This document shows positions 62,932-64,000 of a DNA stretch of 64,000 nucleotides, in pieces. Origin of the DNA: Leptospira mayottensis 200901116. GTDB taxonomy: Bacteria; Spirochaetota; Leptospiria; Leptospirales; Leptospiraceae. Positions within the stretch are counted from its first letter, which is position 1. Each line of letters begins with the position of its first letter. The notes under the pieces are model-generated. The model saw only the letters and a list, made by a program, of their open reading frames with translations. It had not been told where the DNA came from and ran no database searches. Both the position numbers and the translations under genes were made by a program. Location of the stretch: NCBI RefSeq assembly GCF_000306675.2, contig NZ_CP024872.1, positions 1-64,000 on the forward strand, in the 5' to 3' direction.

Positions 62932-63276
62932 ATGCATAATCTTGACGTCACCTTTGCGGCACTCGCTGACTCCACCCGTCGCGCCATCCTCATGCGCCTT
63001 GCGAAAGGCGAAATGACAGTCATGGAGTTGGCCAAACCTTTCAAAATGAGTCAACCCGCAATCTCTCGGCACCTTAAAGTTCTTGAGCAGGCAGGCCTCA
63101 TTTCGACAACTATCCGAGCACAAGAGCGACCGCGTCGACTTGAGACCACGCCGCTTAAAAAAGCCGCCGATTGGATTGAGAAATACCGTCAGATGTGGGA
63201 AAAACGGTACCAGGCACTTGATGCGCTGCTTGTAGAATTACAAACAATACAAACTCAAGGAGATCAACAAAAATGA
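62932..63276 (+). CDS. ArsR-family transcriptional regulator
   Basis: The 114-residue protein is a winged-helix repressor: LADSTRRAILMRLAKGEMTVMELA, then MSQPAISRHLKVLEQAGLIS, the recognition helix block of ArsR proteins. There are no metal-binding cysteines, so it belongs to the ArsR subgroup that pairs with SRPBCC/AHSA1 genes. The beginning of the gene has sampled GC above 60%, far above the neighbouring AT-rich sequence, which indicates transfer. The stop overlaps the next ATG by 4 nt. Confidence 0.85.
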   Translation: MHNLDVTFAALADSTRRAILMRLAKGEMTVMELAKPFKMSQPAISRHLKVLEQAGLISTTIRAQERPRRLETTPLKKAADWIEKYRQMWEKRYQALDALLVELQTIQTQGDQQK

Positions 63277-63788
63277 AAACGAATCAAAAAGAAGTAAAAA
63301 TAGAACTTAGAGGTGAAACCGAAATTGTATTCACGCGCTATTTTGCCGCACGTCGTGAATTGGTATTCGACTGTCACACTAAACCCGAATTGATGCGCCG
63401 ATGGCTAATGGGTCCTGAAGGTATGGTGCTTGATACTTGCGAGGTTGATCTTAAAGTTGGGGGTAAATACCTATTTGTTTATGCGGATGCAAAGGGAAAT
63501 AGGTTTGGGATTTATGGGAAATTTCGGGAAGTGATTGTACCTGAAAAAGTAGTTAATACCGAGAATTATGCCATGGACATGTCGACTTTCAATTCGAATG
63601 CTGAAGAAGACCCGAACGCTATGGTAGAGGCGCGAACCTTCATAACTGAAGGCGATGAGACTTTGATGACACACACCTGCAAATATTCTTCAGCCGAAAT
63701 GCGCACGATGGCACTGGAAACGAACATGGTTGATGGCATGGGAGCGTTTTACCAACCGCTGGATAAACTCTTATTAGAAATCGTGTAA
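63273..63788 (+). CDS. SRPBCC/AHSA1-domain protein
   Basis: The 171-residue AHSA1-like protein has IVFTRYFAARRELVFDCHTKPELMRRWL (entry helix-grip), GGKYLFVYADAKGNRFGIYGKFREV and a C-terminal helix NMVDGMGAFYQPLDKLLLEI. It overlaps the ArsR gene by 4 nt, the usual ArsR-AHSA1 pairing. Such pairs respond to unknown small molecules. Likely acquired together with the regulator. Confidence 0.82.
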   Translation: MKTNQKEVKIELRGETEIVFTRYFAARRELVFDCHTKPELMRRWLMGPEGMVLDTCEVDLKVGGKYLFVYADAKGNRFGIYGKFREVIVPEKVVNTENYAMDMSTFNSNAEEDPNAMVEARTFITEGDETLMTHTCKYSSAEMRTMALETNMVDGMGAFYQPLDKLLLEIV

Positions 63789-63798
63789 CCAAACCTCG

Positions 63799-63985
63799 CT
63801 AAAAATAATCGCCTAATGAATCATAGGGATCGATTCCCGAGAGTTTGGCACACTGAATTAACGAATAAAACCCTGCTGGCAGAAGTCCCTTCTGGATAAT
63901 CGGAGAAGAGCCAATTTTTTCTACCGATCACAAAAGGACGAATATCGTTCTCGACGAGATTCGTATCAAGTTGCAACTCAAGCAT
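63799..63985 (-). pseudogene. IS66-family transposase remnant
   Basis: Read on the minus strand from 63985, LVENDIRPFVIGRKNWLF is the hallmark C-terminal motif of IS66 transposases. A frameshift after PEGTSA moves to GFYSLIQCAKLSGIDPYD in another frame, which ends at 63799. A stop lies just upstream of 63985 in frame. This is a short, decayed C-terminal piece. Confidence 0.7.
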
Positions 63986-64000
63986 GATTCAAGAAAATAA

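Overview
The window looks like part of chromosome II (the small chromosome) of a pathogenic Leptospira. Supporting content is a heme-biosynthesis block (hemN, hemG, hemH), a dedicated parA-parB pair, a complete Bat/MoxR operon ending in htpG, a MeaA-type cobalamin-dependent mutase with MeaB, Leptospira-type families (DUF1574 protein, MORN-repeat lipoprotein) and an IS1533-like IS110-family element. By-eye base counts of sample lines give roughly 40-45% GC for the core genes, which would fit the L. borgpetersenii/weilii/santarosai side of the genus better than L. interrogans; this is an inference.

Layout. 1-6014: heme genes and two envelope proteins. 6134-7833: a 16-bp inverted repeat followed by parA-parB, the partition module. 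7864-8466: a flavin reductase. 8644-10098: an IS1533-like element whose transposase is frameshifted and whose long right end folds into a large stem that may be a bridge/seek RNA. 10348-21463: housekeeping and envelope genes (acyltransferase, cyclic-nucleotide-binding protein, two short-chain dehydrogenases, a low-Mr phosphatase, type II NADH dehydrogenase, a VapBC toxin-antitoxin pair, a MORN lipoprotein). 22053-30862: moxR, a DUF58 protein, a membrane protein, batA, batB, batC, batD and htpG. The last seven junctions are all 4-nt stop/start overlaps, so HtpG seems to be made as part of the Bat system. 30923-44957: assorted core genes including a PhoX-like protein, a STAS/NAD-kinase-like pair, a lipoprotein with a zinc-peptidase signature, a fatty acid desaturase, MeaB-MeaA and a methyltransferase.

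44922-64000 is accessory. It opens with decayed insertion-sequence and acyltransferase fragments, then becomes clearly AT-rich (about 30-33% GC in sampled lines). From 45912 to 61100 it carries a dense set of defence-like genes: a HEPN protein, a small two-helix membrane protein, a 1510-aa TIR-STAND ATPase, a 1431-aa STAND ATPase with a C-terminal PD-(D/E)xK-like nuclease, a second HEPN protein, a broken DUF5677-like gene, an SH3-like lipoprotein and a TIR-like protein. Two copies of the same roughly 40-bp hairpin lie before the STAND-nuclease gene and the TIR-like gene. This island is the best candidate for an undescribed system: two large STAND sensors in tandem with TIR (NAD-consuming) and nuclease effectors, flanked by HEPN and membrane proteins. 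The window ends with a VOC-family gene, a GC-rich ArsR-AHSA1 operon of apparent foreign origin and a frameshifted IS66 remnant.

I saw no rRNA or tRNA gene, no CRISPR array and no prophage. All functional calls rest on motif recognition by eye; no database search was run.
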